Source of the DNA: Candidatus Avimicrobium faecavium
Lineage (GTDB): Bacteria > Bacillota > Clostridia > Oscillospirales > Ruminococcaceae
DNA length: 35,338 nt
Direction of reading: 5' to 3'
NCBI GenBank assembly: GCA_904419105.1
Contig: CAJFQR010000003.1
Span: 1 to 35,338 of the forward strand
A program made the translations under genes and the position numbers. How positions within the stretch are numbered: the first letter of the stretch is position 1; each line of letters opens with the position of its first letter. The notes below the pieces were generated by a model. The model was not told the origin of the DNA. It saw only the letters and a list, made by a program, of their open reading frames with translations, and did no database searches. This document shows, one piece after another, positions 1 to 10,876 of this stretch.

Positions 1-264
1 CTCGTAGTTCTCGCCCTCGGCAGCCGCCTTCAGGTTCTCGGCGGTGGTGCCGATGCCCTTCTCCTCAGTGGCCAGTTTGAACCACATCTTGGCGTGCTCC
101 TTCTCGTTGTTGGCGGTCTCCTCGAAGATGGCCGCGATCTGGTTGAAGCCCTCAGCCTTCGCCTTGGAGGCAAAGTAGGTGTACTTGTTGCGGGCCTGGC
201 TCTCGCCGGCAAATGCTGCCCACAGATTGGCTTCGGTCTTGCTGCCCTTGAATTCCATTTTCAT
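1..264 (-). CDS. Rubrerythrin, N-terminal part (runs off window start)
   Basis: Minus-strand translation from ATG at 264: MKMEFKGSKTEANLWAAFAGESQARNKYTYFASKAKAEGFNQIAAIFEETANNEKEHAKMWFK..., typical rubrerythrin ferritin-like N-terminus with ExxAR and EExxH motifs. Confidence 0.92.
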   Translation of the reverse strand, partial: MKMEFKGSKTEANLWAAFAGESQARNKYTYFASKAKAEGFNQIAAIFEETANNEKEHAKMWFKLATEEKGIGTTAENLKAAAEGENYE

Positions 265-280
265 ATACCCCTTTCAAAAA

Positions 281-337
281 TGAGAATGATTACTACTAAT
301 GTATCTTCAGTATAGCATCACCGGCAAATAAAGTCAA
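281..337 (-). promoter_or_regulatory. Rubrerythrin promoter (TTGACT-17-TATACT) with Fur/PerR-like box downstream of the -10
   Basis: -35 at 337-332, -10 at 314-309, 17 bp spacer; TGAGAATGATTACTA at 281-295 resembles the 7-1-7 Fur-family box TGATAATNATTATCA. Confidence 0.6.
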
Positions 338-450
338 CGGCTTTCCCCGTTTTTTTACAGAGTTCACAGCTTTTTCACCGCTCTACAAAGCGGACGAAAT
401 GTGCTATACTGAAAAGGTATCCAGATTTTCACCATCAGGAGGGTGACCCC

Positions 451-1623
451 ATGCTCGCACGCATCCAGCCGTTTTTTGATGACCGTTTCGTCTTTGCCAC
501 ACTGACCCAACGCAAAAAGGGCAGCACCGCCCCCTACAAAAAGGTCCAGGTGCGCCCGTTCCTCCAGTCCGGGGAGCTCTCGTTCCAGCTGACCTACGTC
601 TACGACAAAAAGGTCCTGCACGAAAACCTCACCCCGCCGGAGGCCGCCGAGGCGGTGGCCGGCCTGCTCACCACCACCTTTGACCAGGCCATCCTGCACA
701 CCACCGAACACGACTACCATCTGACCGCCTTCCACGGCCGGCTGAAGATCCGCACCCAGCCCCCGACCAAGGCCGACGGGCAGAACCTCTCCCACGACAA
801 GCGCAAGGCCTATGCCATCCCCGACGGAGAGCCCTGTGACTTTCTGATCCGCCTCGGCGTCATGAACGCCGACGGCCATGTTCTCAAGGCCCGCTACGAC
901 AAATTCCGCCAGATCAACAAGTATCTGGAGATCGTCGCCGACATCGTCGATGAGCTCCCCCGGGACCGGGTGATCCACATCGTCGCCTTCGGCTGCGGCA
1001 AGAGCTACCTCACCTTTGGGCTCTACTACTACCTGGTCAAGCAGCTCCATCTCAATGTCAAGATCATCGGTCTCGATCTCAAGGACGATGTGATCCGCTT
1101 CTGTGAGGAGGTGGCCCGGGAGCTTGAGTACGACGGCCTCACCTTCCTCACCGGCGACATCCAGAGCTACACCGCCGGCGAGCCCATCGATATGGTGGTT
1201 ACGCTGCACGCCTGCGATGTGGCCACCGACGCCGCCATCGTCCAGGCCATCGGCTGGGACTGCCGGGTGCTGCTCACCGTCCCCTGCTGCCAGCACGAGC
1301 TCTTCTCCAAGATCCGCAACGACCGCATGCACCTGCTCACCAAGCACGGCATCCTCAAGGAGCGGCTCTCCGCCCTGATCACCGACGCCATCCGCGGTCA
1401 ACTGCTGGAGGCCTGCGGCTATGATGTGGATGTGATGGAGTTCATCTCGATGGAGCACACCCCAAAGAACCTGATGATCCGCGCGGTGCGAAACGGTCAC
1501 CCCGACCGGAAAAAGTATGCCGAGTATCTCACCTTCGCGAAGGACTGGTCCATCCGGCCCTATCTCGAGGAGGAACTGGTGCGCATCGGCCGCATCCCCG
1601 CCCGCTCTCCGGAGGAGCGCTGA
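451..1623 (+). CDS. SAM-dependent methyltransferase (Methyltransf_32-like)
   Basis: 390 aa ORF with motif I-like VIHIVAFGCGKSYLTFGLYYYL and the downstream VTLHACDVATDAAI motif. Confidence 0.8.
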   Translation: MLARIQPFFDDRFVFATLTQRKKGSTAPYKKVQVRPFLQSGELSFQLTYVYDKKVLHENLTPPEAAEAVAGLLTTTFDQAILHTTEHDYHLTAFHGRLKIRTQPPTKADGQNLSHDKRKAYAIPDGEPCDFLIRLGVMNADGHVLKARYDKFRQINKYLEIVADIVDELPRDRVIHIVAFGCGKSYLTFGLYYYLVKQLHLNVKIIGLDLKDDVIRFCEEVARELEYDGLTFLTGDIQSYTAGEPIDMVVTLHACDVATDAAIVQAIGWDCRVLLTVPCCQHELFSKIRNDRMHLLTKHGILKERLSALITDAIRGQLLEACGYDVDVMEFISMEHTPKNLMIRAVRNGHPDRKKYAEYLTFAKDWSIRPYLEEELVRIGRIPARSPEER

Positions 1624-1640
1624 CCTCTTTTCAGCACATA

Positions 1641-1681
1641 AAAACCGGGTGCCCACAAGATGTGGACAACCCGGTTTTTTT
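1641..1681. terminator. Rho-independent terminator between convergent genes
   Basis: AAAACCGGGT...ACCCGGTTTTTTTC inverted repeat. Confidence 0.8.
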
Positions 1682-1754
1682 CATCCTGCGGTCTTTTTCC
1701 AAAAGGCAGCGGGGATTTTTTGTTTATGCACAGGCGCAGGCTTTCGCCGGCTCC

Positions 1755-3530
<1,776 letters not shown>

Positions 3531-3590
3531 TTTTCTACACTCCTCTATCTCTGTCCCGTCTGCCGGGGTGTGTTTGGTTGATTTCTTCGC

Positions 3591-4904
3591 TCATTCGCCG
3601 TCCAGCTGAGCGTCCACAATCTCGTCGTAGAGGCGGTCGGCCTCCCGGCGCAGCAGCGCCTCCTCCAGCTCGGCAAACGGGACCTCCTGCTCCTCGCCGG
3701 TGTCCATATTCTTGAGCCGGGCGGCGCCGGCGGCCAGCTCGCTGTCGCCGATGACCATCGTATACCGTGCGCCGATCTTGTTGGCGTACTTCAACTGGGC
3801 CTTGAGGCTGCGCTCCATCAGGTCGGTTTCCGCCACAAAGCCCGCCTCCCGCAGGCTCTCCGCCAGCACGCTGCACCGCACCGAGGCCTCGGTGCCCAGC
3901 GGCACCAGACAGACGTCACAGCGGGGCTCCTCCGGCAGCGGGGCGCCGCAGGCCTCCATCACCAGCTTGATCCGCTCCAGCCCCATGCCAAAGCCCACCG
4001 CCGGCTGGCTCTGGCCGCCCATGAGTTCGATGAGTCCATCGTACCGGCCACCGCCGCAGACGGTACCCTGGGCGCCGATGGTCTCGGTCTTGAACTCGAA
4101 CACCGTCTTGGTGTAGTAGTCCAGTCCCCGGACGATGGTCGGGTCCACCTCGTAGGCGATGCCCATGGCCTCCAGCCGCTTTTTCAGCTCTTCAAAGTGA
4201 TCCCGGCACTCGTCGCAGAGGTAGTCCAGCACGATGGGGGCGTGCTCCGCCAGCTCGTGGCAGCGTTCCTCCTTGCAGTCGAGGATCCGCAGCGGGTTGC
4301 GCTCCAACCGCTCCTGGCAGGTGGGGCAGAGCTCATCATAGTGGGCGCCGAAGTAGTCCTTGAGCGCCTGCTGGAACTTGGGCCGGCAGTTGGGGCAGCC
4401 GATGGAGTTGATGAACAGCTTGATGCTCTCCACCCCAAGGGTGCGCAATGCCAGGTCCGCCAGCCCGATGACCTCGGCGTCGGCGGCGGAGCTCTTCGCG
4501 CCGAACAGCTCGACGCCGAACTGGTGGAACTCCCGATACCGTCCGGCCTGTGCCTTCTCATAGCGGAAACAGGGGGTGATGTAGCTCAGCTTCACCGGCA
4601 GGGCCTCGGCCAGCAGCCCCCGCTCCAGCGCCGCCCGGACGGCACCGGCAGTGCCCTCGGGCTTCAGCGTGATGGAGCGCCCCTTTTTGTCCTCAAAGGT
4701 GTACATCTCCTTCTGGACCACATCGGTGGTGTCCCCCACCGACCTCACGAACAGTTCGGTGTGCTCAAAGGTCGGGGTACGGATCTCCCCAAAGCCGTGC
4801 AGCTCACCGATGTGCATCAGCGTATCCTCAATATACCGCATCTTGGCGCTCTCCGCCGGCACAAAGTCCTGGGTGCCCCGGGGGGCCTTGGTGATCAATG
4901 CCAT
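3591..4904 (-). CDS. hisS: Histidyl-tRNA synthetase
   Basis: 437 aa; APRGTQDFVP...KPEGTAGAVRA...GLDYYTKTVFEF motifs. Confidence 0.98.
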   Translation of the reverse strand: MALITKAPRGTQDFVPAESAKMRYIEDTLMHIGELHGFGEIRTPTFEHTELFVRSVGDTTDVVQKEMYTFEDKKGRSITLKPEGTAGAVRAALERGLLAEALPVKLSYITPCFRYEKAQAGRYREFHQFGVELFGAKSSAADAEVIGLADLALRTLGVESIKLFINSIGCPNCRPKFQQALKDYFGAHYDELCPTCQERLERNPLRILDCKEERCHELAEHAPIVLDYLCDECRDHFEELKKRLEAMGIAYEVDPTIVRGLDYYTKTVFEFKTETIGAQGTVCGGGRYDGLIELMGGQSQPAVGFGMGLERIKLVMEACGAPLPEEPRCDVCLVPLGTEASVRCSVLAESLREAGFVAETDLMERSLKAQLKYANKIGARYTMVIGDSELAAGAARLKNMDTGEEQEVPFAELEEALLRREADRLYDEIVDAQLDGE

Positions 4905-4986
4905 TTGCTACCATCTTCCTTCCGTTGTGTGATATCCGGCCGTTTCCACTGAAAAACGGCCCGCTGCATTCGCTTTTTTATTATAA

Positions 4987-5263
4987 CAAAAACTCCGCCT
5001 CCTTGCCACCGGCTGCCGCCGGGGACAAGGGACGGAGAAAAAACCGTGGTGCCACCCTTGTTGAGCCGCTCACGCGGCCCCACTTGTTGCCCTTTAACGC
5101 AGGGATACGCGTCCGCTTCACCGGTGGTGCGCGGGCGGGCTGAACGGGTGTCCTTCCCTCCGGGGGTGCTGCGCCGGGCCGCTCTCAGCCGCGGCGGCCC
5201 GTCTCTGTGCGCGTCCCGGAGCTACTGCTCCCGTATAAACGCCTCTATTTGTATCATTCGGCC
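4987..5263 (-). promoter_or_regulatory. T-box riboswitch upstream of hisS-aspS (Asp-type specifier)
   Basis: T-box motif AAGGGTGGCACCACGG (5059-5044, minus); GC-rich terminator hairpin plus TTTTT at 5037-4987; Stem I with internal loop GGGAAGGACA carrying GAC at 5152-5150. Confidence 0.9.
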
Positions 5264-5297
5264 CGGACCCTCAGCGGAGATTGTCCGCTGAGGCCGG

Positions 5298-5702
5298 TCA
5301 CCTGCTTGGGTTGACGATGTCACGCCAGTCCAAGTCGCCACGCTCCAGAGCATGAATCAATGCCTCGGCGGTGGCGATGTTGGTCGCCACCGGGATGTTG
5401 TGTACATCACAGAGCCGGAGCAGGTCAGCGCCGTTCTGCTCGGCGGGACGCGGAGTGATCGGGTCCCGGAAGAAGAGCAGCAGATCGATCTCGTTGCAGG
5501 CGATGCGGGAGGCAATCTGCTGATCCCCGCCGTGTGCGCCGCTCAGAAATCGGAAAATCTCCAGCCCAGTGGCCTCCGCCACCATCTTGCCGGTCGTACC
5601 GGTCGCGCAGAGATTGTGGTGAGAGAGGATGCCGCTGTACGCAATACAAAACTGCACCATCAATTCTTTTTTGGAATCATGGGCCATCAGCGCGATGTTC
5701 AT
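5298..5702 (-). CDS. mgsA: Methylglyoxal synthase
   Basis: 134 aa; [19 protein letters not shown]...ATGTTGKMV...[14 protein letters not shown]...FFRDP. Confidence 0.97.
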   Translation of the reverse strand: MNIALMAHDSKKELMVQFCIAYSGILSHHNLCATGTTGKMVAEATGLEIFRFLSGAHGGDQQIASRIACNEIDLLLFFRDPITPRPAEQNGADLLRLCDVHNIPVATNIATAEALIHALERGDLDWRDIVNPSR

Positions 5703-5881
5703 TCCTTCTCAACCTCCTGTCAAAATATCGCACGATTTTATATACAAATTAAACAAATATCGTGCCGGGGCACTATACCTCGATATACATTCTATCACAC
5801 AATCCTCTCCGGCACAAGTATTCTTCGGAGAAAAAGGACAAAAAGTCGAGATTTTTTCACGCAATTTCCGCCGGACTGTCC

Positions 5882-5906
5882 AAAAGAGGGCGGAAACTCC
5901 GCCCTC
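5882..5906 (-). terminator. Terminator downstream of mrdA
   Basis: Minus: GAGGGCGGAGTTTCCGCCCTC followed by TTTT. Confidence 0.75.
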
Positions 5907-5971
5907 CTGTGGGAAAACGACGCATATTATTTTACTGCATCGAACGCATCTTGTCAATGCCCGGGCCGCGG

Positions 5972-8131
5972 TCAGGGCAGCAGCGTGCCCGACTGGGTGG
6001 GCTCCTCGGCGGTGACATCGGAGGAGAAATAGGCATCCAGGATAGCCCGGGCCACCGGCGCGCCGGTGTAGCCGTGCCAGCCCTGCTCGATCACCACCGA
6101 AATGGCGATCTGCGGATCGTCTGCCGGTGCAAAGCAGATAAAGGTGGAGTTGGGCAGATCGGCGGTCTCCGGAGTACCGGTCTTGGAGGCCACATCCACC
6201 GGATAGCTGCCAAAATAGTAGGCGGCGGTGCCCACCCGGGAAGCCTCTACCATGCCCTGGATGATCGGGTCGAACACCGACGGGTCGTAGGGGCTCTCCT
6301 GGAGCACCTCGGTCTCATGCTCGTAGAGGGTCTGGGTCATGCTGTCGTCCTTGATCTCCTTGAGGATGGTCACCTTGTTCTGGGTACCGCGGTTGGCGAT
6401 GTTCATCGCGTAAGCCGCCAGCTGAAGCGGGGTATAGCGGTTAAACCGCTGCCCGATGGAGGACTGGAGCACATCGCCGTAGTACCAGCCCTCACCGGCA
6501 GCCTCGGCGGCGGCAGGAGTGGAGATGGTGCCGGGGTTGGTCCAGAGCTCAAAGCCGTTGTCCTGGCCCAGTCCCAGCGAGATGGCCGACTGCTCGATGG
6601 CGTCGATGCCCACCCGGCGCCCGACATCGTAGAAGAAGATGTTGCAGGATACCCGCAGCGCGTCCACCACCGTCTCGACGCCGTGGTAGCCCAGACAGGT
6701 CGGGGTGAAGGCCGCCGCCCCATACTCGGACACATAGTAGTTGTACACCTGTGTGCACGTGACGGTGCTGGCGGCGTCGATGACGCCGCCAGCCAGGCCG
6801 GCCAGCGCCACCACCGGCTTGAAGATGGAGCCGGGAGTGTAGGTCTCCAGCAGCGCCCGGTTGCGCAGCGGCCGGTTTTCGTCGGCGGAGAGGGCGGCGT
6901 AGTTCTCCGAGAGGGTGTTCGGGTCATAGGTCGGGTAGCTGGCCAGCACCAGTACCTCGCCGGTCTTGATGTCGATGGCGCAGACGGCACCGGCGTTCGC
7001 CTCACGGCCCTGCCCGGCGGCGGCATTCTCATTCAGGTAGTGGATCTGGTCCACCAGCGCCTGCTCCGCCACCGTCTGCAGTCGATTGTCCAGCGTGAGC
7101 ATCACCGTATTGCCCGCCTGAGGCTCCACAGAGATCTCGGTATCGGTAACCTCGCCGTCCTCGTTGACATACACCAGCCGCTCGCCGTCCTCTCCCCGCA
7201 GCTCGCTCTCATAGAGCTGCTCCAGGCCGTCCTGGCCGATGATGTCGTCCAGCGAATACTCAATGCCCTGTTCTTCAAACTCGGCGATGTTCGCCTCGGT
7301 AAGCGGCCCCACATGTCCGAGGATGTGGGCGGCCATCGATCCGTTGGGGTAGGAGCGGGTGGTGCCCTGCTCCACTGTGACGCCGGGAGAGGTCAGACTT
7401 CCTTCGGAGATGATGGTGGCGGTGGAGGTGGAGATGTCCTCGGCAAAGACATAGGGGGTGGACAGATTGAAGCCCCGGCGCTCCATCGTGTAGAGCACTC
7501 CGGCGAGTTTGCGCTGCTCCTCGGCGGTATAGGTGCGCGCCGGTGCGGCCTCCTCAGCGGGAGCCTCTTCCTCCTCCCCGCCGAACAGCCCGGTGATAAC
7601 CCCGAGCACCCGGTCCACCAGCCCGCCGCCGGCTGCGGCGGTACTCTGGGAGCTCGGATCATTGTCCAGACCGAACCGGTCCAGCAGCCAGTGCATGACC
7701 TCATCGGCGTCGGCATAGTCGTTGACCCCAGCGAAGGACTTCAGCGCCGCCACCTCGGCGTCAGTGCCTGTGAAGGTGTAGGGTTCGCTCTCCGAGATGG
7801 GCAGCTCGTCGATCCACTCCTCTCCGCTGCGCTCAAGCAGCGCCATCAGGTCGAGGATGGTTTCGTTCTGGGTCTCGGTGGGCAGGAAAGCCCGGTCCAG
7901 CACGATGTTCATACTCACCCGGTTGGTAACGATCGGATTGCCGTAGCGGTCGGTGATTTGGCCTCTGGCTGCGGAGACCGTCTGGGTGCGCACGGTACCC
8001 TTGTAGATCTGGCTTTCGTATTCGTCCCCCTGGATCAGCTGCATCTGCATCAGCCGCCCGATATAAAAGACCAGCACCGCCGCGAAGACCAGCACCAGCA
8101 CATTGTCACGTTTTTTGAGAAAAGAAGGCAT
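5972..8131 (-). CDS. mrdA: Penicillin-binding protein 2 (elongasome transpeptidase)
   Basis: 719 aa; N-terminal TM, TPGSIFKPVVALA (SxxK), SCN, SKTGTPE (KTG) motifs; adjacent to mreD. Confidence 0.93.
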   Translation of the reverse strand: MPSFLKKRDNVLVLVFAAVLVFYIGRLMQMQLIQGDEYESQIYKGTVRTQTVSAARGQITDRYGNPIVTNRVSMNIVLDRAFLPTETQNETILDLMALLERSGEEWIDELPISESEPYTFTGTDAEVAALKSFAGVNDYADADEVMHWLLDRFGLDNDPSSQSTAAAGGGLVDRVLGVITGLFGGEEEEAPAEEAAPARTYTAEEQRKLAGVLYTMERRGFNLSTPYVFAEDISTSTATIISEGSLTSPGVTVEQGTTRSYPNGSMAAHILGHVGPLTEANIAEFEEQGIEYSLDDIIGQDGLEQLYESELRGEDGERLVYVNEDGEVTDTEISVEPQAGNTVMLTLDNRLQTVAEQALVDQIHYLNENAAAGQGREANAGAVCAIDIKTGEVLVLASYPTYDPNTLSENYAALSADENRPLRNRALLETYTPGSIFKPVVALAGLAGGVIDAASTVTCTQVYNYYVSEYGAAAFTPTCLGYHGVETVVDALRVSCNIFFYDVGRRVGIDAIEQSAISLGLGQDNGFELWTNPGTISTPAAAEAAGEGWYYGDVLQSSIGQRFNRYTPLQLAAYAMNIANRGTQNKVTILKEIKDDSMTQTLYEHETEVLQESPYDPSVFDPIIQGMVEASRVGTAAYYFGSYPVDVASKTGTPETADLPNSTFICFAPADDPQIAISVVIEQGWHGYTGAPVARAILDAYFSSDVTAEEPTQSGTLLP

Positions 8132-8144
8132 TGGGCAGCTCCTA

Positions 8145-8720
8145 TCAGATCGTCCCGGTCAGACGTTCGAACCGCTCGTACAGCGCCCGTTCTCCGAGCC
8201 AGAACAGCGGCGTCAGCGCCGAGGTGCAGGCCATCCGCGGCAGCAGCTGGAACACCAGCACCCGCCAGTTTCCCGGATAGCCATACAGCAGGTAGTAAAA
8301 CAGATACTCCACCAGGGTCATCGCCCCGAGGTAGCACACCGCCGTCAAAAAGGCGGTCTTGTAGTCGTTTTTCATCAGATAGATGACGCCAAGCCCCACC
8401 GCCGCGCAGGCGAGGAAGAGGGTCAGCGTGTAAAAGCCGTAGAAGGTATTGGCCGCCAGGTCGCACAGCATTCCGCCAAAGGCCCCGTACAGCGCCCCGA
8501 CAAACTCCCCCTCGAACATGGCGATGGCCAGCACCGCCGGGATCACCAGAAAAGGTTTGACCCCGAAGATCTCCAGAAAGCCCGGCGTGTTCTGCAGGAT
8601 GTAGCACAGCAGCACGAGGCCGGCGTAGAGCAGATATTTTCCGGCCAGCAGCGCGTGCCGGCGTGTCTGGGTAGATCCCCATTTTTTCTCAGTCAAAGGC
8701 CTGTTCCCCCTGTCCCGCAA
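8145..8720 (-). CDS. mreD: Rod shape-determining protein MreD (true start uncertain, possibly TTG at 8696)
   Basis: Hydrophobic 170-190 aa protein between mreC and mrdA; ORF overlaps the end of mreC. Confidence 0.85.
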   Translation of the reverse strand: MRDRGNRPLTEKKWGSTQTRRHALLAGKYLLYAGLVLLCYILQNTPGFLEIFGVKPFLVIPAVLAIAMFEGEFVGALYGAFGGMLCDLAANTFYGFYTLTLFLACAAVGLGVIYLMKNDYKTAFLTAVCYLGAMTLVEYLFYYLLYGYPGNWRVLVFQLLPRMACTSALTPLFWLGERALYERFERLTGTI

Positions 8721-9543
8721 AGGAGGTGATCACCAGCACATCCTTCACCGCCGGAATATCGGCCAGCGGCTCGATGACAGCGTACATCCCCATACCGGAG
8801 GAGTCGGTGCCGATCTCCACCACCTCTCCGATGGCAATGTCCCGGGGATAGGTGCCGCCGTAGCCGGTGGTGTAGATCAGATCTCCCTGGCTGACGCCGC
8901 TGTCCCGGGGCAGCATATTCAGCCGCAACCGTCCGTCGGCGGCCAGGGTGATGTCGCCGCCGGTGGTGCCGATGTCCCGGGTGCGGATGTCATAGGCTCC
9001 CGCCTCCACCGTAACATCAAGGATAGTGAGCACCTTGGCGTAGTTCGGGCCCACCTCGCTCACCAGGCCCACCAGCCCTTCGGAGGTGATTACCGGGTCG
9101 TATTTTTCCACGCCGGCGTTCTCCCCGGCGTCAATGGCAAAGGAGTAAAACCGCTCGGACGCATCCCGGCCCACCACCGACCCGCTGACGAAGGTGAAGT
9201 CGCTGTGTTCCTCCTTGATCTCCAGGTACTCCCGCAGCTGTTCGTTCTCCCGGCGGTAGCGCTCCAGCTCCGCCACCTGCTGGGTGAGGATGCGTACCCG
9301 CTCCTCCAGCTCGGCATTTTCCTGCTCAAGCTCACCGGCCTGAAACAGATGCCGGAAGGCCCCTCCCACCGTCTCGGAGATGCCCGCCGTCACCGACGAG
9401 ATCGGTGTCGTAATGGCCGAAAGCACCCGGGAGGTAATGGGGGTAAGCCCGCCGGACATGGTGGCCCGCAGCATGAACGCCGCAAGCAATATGAACACCG
9501 CCGCCAAGATCTTGAATTTTGCGCTCTTAAAGAAATCCCGCAC
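8689..9543 (-). CDS. mreC: Rod shape-determining protein MreC (GTG start)
   Basis: GTG at 9543 preceded by GGAGG; VRDFFKSAKFKILAAVFILLAAFML TM, coiled coil LEQENAELEERVRILTQQVAELERYRRENEQLREYL, then MreC beta domain. Confidence 0.93.
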   Translation of the reverse strand: MRDFFKSAKFKILAAVFILLAAFMLRATMSGGLTPITSRVLSAITTPISSVTAGISETVGGAFRHLFQAGELEQENAELEERVRILTQQVAELERYRRENEQLREYLEIKEEHSDFTFVSGSVVGRDASERFYSFAIDAGENAGVEKYDPVITSEGLVGLVSEVGPNYAKVLTILDVTVEAGAYDIRTRDIGTTGGDITLAADGRLRLNMLPRDSGVSQGDLIYTTGYGGTYPRDIAIGEVVEIGTDSSGMGMYAVIEPLADIPAVKDVLVITSFAGQGEQAFD

Positions 9544-9609
9544 GCCTGCACCTCCTTCCGCCTGGGGACAATCCCTACTGTGAATTTGTGCCAAAAAGCC
9601 CCGGATAAA

Positions 9610-9647
9610 ACAAAACACTACTTCGCTTTGCCAAAATAGTGTTTTGT
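9610..9647 (-). terminator. Intra-operon hairpin/attenuator between mreB and mreC
   Basis: ACAAAACACTA...TAGTGTTTTGT perfect 11-bp inverted repeat with U-rich 3' flank on the minus strand. Confidence 0.55.
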
Positions 9648-9672
9648 CTCATCTTCAGTTGATCCGGACGCC

Positions 9673-10704
9673 TTACAGGCTGCTGTCCTCGTTGTCGAGG
9701 ACCTCCCGCAGGGTGTCCAGGTTGTCCAGCACGGTGCCGGTGCCCAGGGCGACGCAGTCCAGCGGGCTGTCCGCCACGCGCACCGAGATGCCGGTCTCTC
9801 TCTCCACCAGCTTGTCCAGGCCGCGCAGCAGCGCGCCGCCGCCGGTGAGGACGATGCCGTTGTCGATGATATCCGCCGACAGCTCCGGCGGTGTCTTCTC
9901 CAGCGTGCCCTTGATGGCATCCACCACCGAGGAGAGCGGATCGGCCAGTGCCTCCCGGATCTCCTCCGGATAGACATCGATGTTCTTGGGCAGGCCGTCC
10001 GCCAGATTGCGGCCCTTGATGGTAATCGGGGCCTCCCCCTCATAGGGGAAGGCAGAGCCGATCTTGATCTTGATCTCCTCGGCGGTGCGTTCACCGATAA
10101 GCAGATAGTACTTCTTCTTGATGTACTGGACGATGGCGTCGTCGAACTTGTCGCCGCCGACCCGCACCGACCGGGCGGAGACGATGCCCCCGAGGGAGAT
10201 CACCGCCACCTCGCTGGTGCCGCCGCCGATATCCACTACCATGCTGCCCTGAGGCTCCGCCACCGGCAGCCCGGCACCGATGGCCGCAGCCATCGGTTCC
10301 TCGATGATGGCCACCTTGCGGGCGCCTGCCTTGATGGTGGCCTCCCGAACCGCCCGGCGCTCCACCGCAGTGACACCGGAGGGGATGCAGACCACCACAT
10401 TCGGCCGGGAGAAGAAGGAGTTGTTGGTCACCTTCTTGATGAAGATCTGCAGCATATTGGCAGTGATGTCAAAGTCCGCGATGACGCCGTCCTTGAGCGG
10501 GCGCACCGCCACGATGGAACCGGGGGTACGGCCGATGACATCCTTGGCCTCCTGGCCCACATAGCGCACCGTATCGGTGCGGGTATCCACCGCTACCACC
10601 GACGGCTCACGCAGGATGATGCCCTCCCCACGCATAAAGACCAGCGTGTTTGCCGTACCGAGATCGATTCCTATATCTTTTCCGAATGAAAAAATCGGAC
10701 GCAT
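9673..10704 (-). CDS. mreB: Rod shape-determining protein MreB (actin-like)
   Basis: 343 aa; [52 protein letters not shown]. Confidence 0.98.
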   Translation of the reverse strand: MRPIFSFGKDIGIDLGTANTLVFMRGEGIILREPSVVAVDTRTDTVRYVGQEAKDVIGRTPGSIVAVRPLKDGVIADFDITANMLQIFIKKVTNNSFFSRPNVVVCIPSGVTAVERRAVREATIKAGARKVAIIEEPMAAAIGAGLPVAEPQGSMVVDIGGGTSEVAVISLGGIVSARSVRVGGDKFDDAIVQYIKKKYYLLIGERTAEEIKIKIGSAFPYEGEAPITIKGRNLADGLPKNIDVYPEEIREALADPLSSVVDAIKGTLEKTPPELSADIIDNGIVLTGGGALLRGLDKLVERETGISVRVADSPLDCVALGTGTVLDNLDTLREVLDNEDSSL

Positions 10705-10821
10705 TTTGATTTGTTTCCCCTTTCACTTCCGCAAATAAACCTGCCATCGAAAAAACAGCGTCAGCCGCCAAGCGGCCCGCCGGACGATCGACTGTTCCGC
10801 GTGTGTACACGCTTCGAACCT

Positions 10822-10850
10822 ATTATACAATGGCTGGACGGTTTTCTCAA
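10822..10850 (-). promoter_or_regulatory. mreB promoter (TTGAGA-17-TATAAT)
   Basis: -35 at 10850-10845, -10 at 10827-10822, spacer 17 bp. Confidence 0.65.
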
Positions 10851-10876
10851 CCGCAAAACCCCGTTTCGAAAAAAGT

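Noticed and set aside
364-1656. 430 aa minus ORF opposite the methyltransferase
   Set aside because: Antisense shadow; the + strand has coherent methyltransferase motifs.
5268-5292. CCTCAGCGGAcaatCTCCGCTGAGG hairpin as a full terminator after mgsA
   Set aside because: Strong stem, but on the minus strand it is followed by GTCCGGG rather than a U-tract; it may be an mRNA 3' end hairpin or part of the T-box leader, so it was not called as a terminator.
5762-8386. 874 aa + strand ORF opposite mrdA
   Set aside because: Antisense shadow of mrdA with no recognisable motifs.
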